From positions 1 to 64,000 of the forward strand of contig CALQGY020000002.1 of assembly GCA_943330235.2 (NCBI GenBank): 64,000 nt of DNA, given 5' to 3'. The notes beneath the pieces are model-generated. The model had not been told where the DNA came from. It saw only the letters and a program-made list of their open reading frames with translations, and ran no database searches. The position numbers and the translations under genes were made by a program. The stretch is from Candidatus Kuenenia stuttgartensis (GTDB lineage: Bacteria; Gemmatimonadota; Gemmatimonadetes; Gemmatimonadales; Gemmatimonadaceae). Positions 60,643-64,000 of the stretch are shown piece by piece; position 1 is the first letter of the stretch, and each line of letters opens with the position of its first letter.

Positions 60643-62885
60643 GGTTTCGGGAGGTCCAGTCGATGCGCCGCCAGAAACTCCTCAATGCGGTTGGCGGGCA
60701 TCGGCGTGCTGTACAAAAACCCCTGGCTGCTGTCGCAGTCGATGGAGCGCAGGAATTGCTCTTGCTCGGGCTCTTCCACACCTTCAGCGACGACTTCGAC
60801 TTCCAGCGACCGGGCGAGCGACACGATGGTACGAACCAACGCGGCGTCTCGTTCCCCCGAGTCGATGCGACGGATGAATGACCGATCGATCTTGAGCTCA
60901 TCCACCGGGAAATGCTGGAGATAGGATAGCGACGAGTAGCCCGTCCCGAAATCGTCGATGGCCAGACGCAGTCCGAGCGCCTTCAGCGATTCCAGCTTTT
61001 GGCGCGCGGAATCCGGCTCGCGCATGACATCGCTCTCGGTGATCTCGAGAACGAGTCGGCGCGGGTCGAGCCCTGATTCGCTGAGGGCCGTCCGCACATC
61101 GTCGGCGAGTTCGTCGCTGTCGAGCTGCTTGGCGGCCAGATTCACGCTGACGGTAAGCGGATCGCCGTCCGCACGCCGCCATCGCACGGCGGTGTTGCAC
61201 GCTTCGCGCAGGACCCAGCGTCCGAGTTCGACGATCATGCCCGTCTCTTCGGCGATGGGGATGAAGGCGAGCGGGCTGATGACGCCTCGGCGTGGATGCC
61301 GCCAGCGGACAAGCGCTTCGAACCCTCGCACACGGCCCGAATCGAGGCGGATGATCGGATGGTATTCGAGAAAGAATTCCCGACGCGCGAGGGCGAGTCG
61401 CAGATCGCTCTGTAACTCAAGCCATTCGACCGCCTGTTGGTGCATGGCGGGATTGAAGACGCGAGCGCACGCCTTCCCGGAGGCCTTCGCGGCATACATG
61501 GCGGTGTCGGCGTTGCGGAGCACCGTTTCCGCATCGCCGTCGTCGGTGGCCGTCGCGATCCCGAGACTGAGTCCGACAGAGACCTCGCGCCCACCCACGC
61601 GCATCGGTCGGCCCAATTCGGTGAGGAGTCGGTTGGCGAGCACTTCCGGCGCGTCGCCGTCTTCAACGGATTCAATCACCACGGCGAATTCATCGCCGCC
61701 GAGACGCGCGACGGTTTCGCCCACGCGCACGGTGCGGGAAATCCGACGCGCGACGACCTGCAGCAGTTCGTCCCCGATGGCGTGTCCGAGCGAGTCGTTG
61801 ACCCGCTTGAACCCGTCGAGATCGAGCAGGATCACGGCCACGTGCTGATGACCGCGCCGACTCCGTTCGAGCGCATGATGCAGACGATCGCGAAAGAGGA
61901 CGCGATTGGCGAGGCCGGTCAGCTCATCGTGAAACGCCTGCTTGACGAGCTGCGACTCCATGCGCTTGCGCTCGGAGATGTCCTGGATGATGCCCAGCAG
62001 GCGCGGCTCTTGGCCGTCGTTGACGACAGAGACCGTCAGCTGGCCCCAGACGATATGCCCGTCCTTGTGCTGGTAGCGCCGTTCCAGCGTAAGGCGTTCG
62101 CGCATCCCGGCCCGCAGCTCGCGCACCATCTCACGACCGGCCTCGAGATCTTCGTTCGGCGAGAGCGAGGCGGCGGAAATGCCGACCAGCTCGTGCGGTT
62201 CGTAGCCCAGCAGCTCCTTGCAGGCATAGTTGGCCTCGAGGATGATGCCATCGAAGTTCAGCACCTGCATCGCCACGCCGGCGTAATCGAAAAAGGTGCG
62301 AAACCGCGCGTCGCTGGTGTGCTGCGCGCGCTCTGATGCGCGCTGCGCCGTGACATCGCGCACGTGGATGAGCACCGCCTCCTGTCCATCGATGTCGCGC
62401 GTCTGGAGGACGATATGCGTGTCGAGCCGCTCGCGGGCGCGCGTGAACATCGTGCGATCCTGTCCGGTCGTCGCATCATCCGGCGCGTGGTGCAGGTCCA
62501 ACAGCGCGGACAGTTCGCAGGGGGCCTCCGCGCTCAGGCAGAGGACATCGACGGTCTGGCCGACGACCGCGTCGGATGCATGGCCGAGGAGCTGCTGGGC
62601 GGCACGATTCCACGCGAGAATGCGGCGGCTGGCGCGTGCGACGGCGAACATGGCGAGGGGGCTCTCGTCGAACAGCACGCGAAAGCGGCGCTCGCTGTAC
62701 TCGAGGCGTTCGTAGCGCCCCTGCAGTTCGCGCGACAGTTCGGTCATCGCGGCCGCGCTAAGCTCCCGCTCGCGATCGACGTCGTGCAGCAGTGCGCTTA
62801 CCGAGAGCACGACCGGCACCAGCGCCGGTGGCGGTGCGTCGTCGGCGAAGTGTCGGCGGAGCTGGCGGACGACGTACGGGTGCAC
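60639..62885 (-). CDS. PAS-PAS-GGDEF-EAL cyclic-di-GMP enzyme
   Basis: 748 aa. Two PAS domains (about 65-175: RFRVLFDESPLAMFAVA; about 190-310: RFRTFFDYAGVAMQVLN). GGDEF domain with the intact active site VARLGGDEFAVVIE and the lead-in HDELTGLANRVLFRDRL. EAL domain FEALVRWRHP with DDFGTGYSSLSYLQHFPVDELKIDRSFI. Both catalytic signatures are intact, so it may make and degrade c-di-GMP. No membrane segment. It lies 2 bases downstream of the FIST gene on the same transcript. Confidence 0.95.
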   Translation of the reverse strand: MHPYVVRQLRRHFADDAPPPALVPVVLSVSALLHDVDRERELSAAAMTELSRELQGRYERLEYSERRFRVLFDESPLAMFAVARASRRILAWNRAAQQLLGHASDAVVGQTVDVLCLSAEAPCELSALLDLHHAPDDATTGQDRTMFTRARERLDTHIVLQTRDIDGQEAVLIHVRDVTAQRASERAQHTSDARFRTFFDYAGVAMQVLNFDGIILEANYACKELLGYEPHELVGISAASLSPNEDLEAGREMVRELRAGMRERLTLERRYQHKDGHIVWGQLTVSVVNDGQEPRLLGIIQDISERKRMESQLVKQAFHDELTGLANRVLFRDRLHHALERSRRGHQHVAVILLDLDGFKRVNDSLGHAIGDELLQVVARRISRTVRVGETVARLGGDEFAVVIESVEDGDAPEVLANRLLTELGRPMRVGGREVSVGLSLGIATATDDGDAETVLRNADTAMYAAKASGKACARVFNPAMHQQAVEWLELQSDLRLALARREFFLEYHPIIRLDSGRVRGFEALVRWRHPRRGVISPLAFIPIAEETGMIVELGRWVLREACNTAVRWRRADGDPLTVSVNLAAKQLDSDELADDVRTALSESGLDPRRLVLEITESDVMREPDSARQKLESLKALGLRLAIDDFGTGYSSLSYLQHFPVDELKIDRSFIRRIDSGERDAALVRTIVSLARSLEVEVVAEGVEEPEQEQFLRSIDCDSSQGFLYSTPMPANRIEEFLAAHRLDLPKP

Positions 62886-62887
62886 GC

Positions 62888-64000
62888 TCAGCGCTCACCG
62901 ATGGTGGTGACCGTCATGGTCTGATTGTGCAGGACGGCCTGCGCAAAGTCGCGACCGTCGCTGGGGGGCGCGATCTCCCCGTTGCTGTAGAACCCGATGA
63001 CGGGCACCGTGCGATCGCCGAAGACAATCTCCTCGAGCTCTTCCTCGACGCGACTGCGCATGACGGCACGGCGACCGATGCAGGAGACGCAGATGGTGAG
63101 GCCGGGGGCGACGGCGGCCGAGTCGGCGGCGAGGCGCGCGGCGGCGATGCGTGCGGCGCTCGCGGCACCGTCGATCAGCTTGTCGGTGCTGGTGCGCATG
63201 AGGCGCACGATGCTGCCTTGCGGGATGTCCCCCGCGAAACGCAGCGAGCCCACGGCGTCGTCAACCGCCAGAATGGTGCGGACGGACACGGGGCCACCGT
63301 CGCGCTGCCAGACAGCGAGCGGAAAGAGCAGCGCAATGCCGGGCAGCTCGCGCGCGAATTCCCCGAGATATCGCTTGTACACGTCGAGCGCGTTCTCGCC
63401 GTCCAGCTCAAACACGTTGGAGAGCTCACTGCGGGAGACGATCCGCTCCGGTCCGAAGGCTTCCCATCCGCCGACCGACCCGGTGGCGGTGACCAGTGCG
63501 TCGCCGGCCAAGCCGATGGCGACAATCTGCCCCGACTGCGGCGGCGCATTGAGCCCGACGACGGTGCGCGTGAGGGCGAGTCCATCGGACGCCAAGCCGC
63601 CGCTGACTTTCACGGTGGTCGGGAGCGTCTCGTTGAGCGCTGTGAGGAACTTGGTGGCGTTCATGGCCACGCCCTCGGCGAAGACGAGGACATGATTGAG
63701 CGCGGGGACGTCTGCGAGCGCCCGCCCAATGTCGGCGCCGAGGCTGGCGCAATGTCCGAGATCCGCCCCGTCACGGACGATCGGGTGTACGGATGTGGAG
63801 CTGAACTGCACGGCGGTCACGATGACGCTGGCATCATCCACCACGCCATCCATAATCTGTCCGCCGCCGGAGCAGTAGACGCGTGCCGCCGCGGGCCAGA
63901 CGTGGGCCACGTGGTCAAACCAGGCGGCATCGGGGGCGTCGACGGGGCCGAACATGAGGACGAGCTGCGTGCTGGTGTCCGGCTGCTCGGGCAAGGGAGT
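62888..64000 (-). CDS. FIST-domain signalling protein (5' end cut by window)
   Basis: At least 368 aa. FIST_N features: LVLMFGPVDAPDAAWFDHV ... CSGGGQIMDGVV, HVLVFAEGVAMNATKFLTALNETLP and VSGGLASDGLALTRT. FIST_C: GGWEAFGPERIVSRSE, LYKRYLG-like DVYKRYLGEFA, LPGIALLFPLAVW, ISCIGRR-like VSCIGRRAVMRSR and PVIGFYSNGEIAP. FIST modules sense small ligands and feed c-di-GMP or two-component systems. The track start is TTG at 63994 with no stop before the edge, and the FIST N-terminal helix is missing, so the true start probably lies outside. Confidence 0.9.
   Translation of the reverse strand, partial: TPLPEQPDTSTQLVLMFGPVDAPDAAWFDHVAHVWPAAARVYCSGGGQIMDGVVDDASVIVTAVQFSSTSVHPIVRDGADLGHCASLGADIGRALADVPALNHVLVFAEGVAMNATKFLTALNETLPTTVKVSGGLASDGLALTRTVVGLNAPPQSGQIVAIGLAGDALVTATGSVGGWEAFGPERIVSRSELSNVFELDGENALDVYKRYLGEFARELPGIALLFPLAVWQRDGGPVSVRTILAVDDAVGSLRFAGDIPQGSIVRLMRTSTDKLIDGAASAARIAAARLAADSAAVAPGLTICVSCIGRRAVMRSRVEEELEEIVFGDRTVPVIGFYSNGEIAPPSDGRDFAQAVLHNQTMTVTTIGER

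Overview
This is a GC-rich bacterial chromosome segment (64 kb). It is densely coded, and I see no rRNA, tRNA, insertion sequence, phage gene or CRISPR array. The gene repertoire suggests Gemmatimonadota (Gemmatimonas-like): two long CarboxypepD_reg/plug-domain secreted proteins, Ser/Thr kinases with trailing 2TM and coiled-coil regions, a fused E1 alpha/beta dehydrogenase, an LIC_10091-like lipoprotein, and many secreted proteins of unknown family. The phylum is inferred from style and content; no rRNA or marker phylogeny was possible.

Region 1 (1-6.4 kb, minus strand) is one tightly packed run: fur - SCO - PCuAC - cupredoxin - bioF - bioA - bioD - bioB. Most junctions overlap (ATGA, GTGA or TGATG), so a Fur-family regulator, a copper-delivery module and the whole biotin ring-assembly pathway look co-transcribed. 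bioB runs off the left edge. Region 2 (6.4-10.2 kb) adds a PAP2 phosphatase, a DUF1289 protein, copC-copD, zinc-independent L31 (rpmE2) and a ZIP transporter, so 4.5-10.2 kb is rich in metal homeostasis. Region 3 (10.2-18.6 kb) holds an LIC_10091-like lipoprotein, a coiled-coil membrane protein, OsmC, an RMD1/DUF155-like protein, an HNH nuclease, a first CarboxypepD/plug protein and a TVP38 protein.

Region 4 (18.7-24.2 kb) is a cyanophycin module: cyanophycinase, cyanophycin synthetase, and a second synthetase-like protein that keeps the N-domain and Mur-ligase domain but lacks the ATP-grasp domain. Region 5 (24.2-29.6 kb) has a blue-copper-like protein, a six-SLBB polysaccharide export protein with a structured leader, and a CapD/WbpM-type nucleotide-sugar dehydratase. 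Region 6 (29.6-45.4 kb) has the second CarboxypepD/plug paralogue, fused 2-oxoacid dehydrogenase E1, a HIT protein, a DUF3857/transglutaminase protein, a YpfJ-like zinc protease, a creatininase-family protein, glutamine-dependent NAD synthetase, a class A PBP and Lon.

Region 7 (45.5-64 kb) has twin Ser/Thr kinases, a TPR protein, an alpha/beta hydrolase lacking its serine nucleophile, a small zinc-ribbon protein, a LTxxQ periplasmic protein, an unknown 410-aa protein, an RhlE-type helicase, a lone pseudopilin, a small lipoprotein, phosphofructokinase, a secreted DxDxDG-repeat protein, a DEIH helicase with an RGG tail, and a FIST sensor - PAS/GGDEF/EAL pair that runs off the right edge. Several convergent gene pairs are separated by perfect inverted repeats. 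Short in-frame tandem repeats recur in signal or disordered segments.

There is no gap above about 300 bases without a gene. The largest (about 200-265 bases) are the SLBB leader and the divergent promoter regions.
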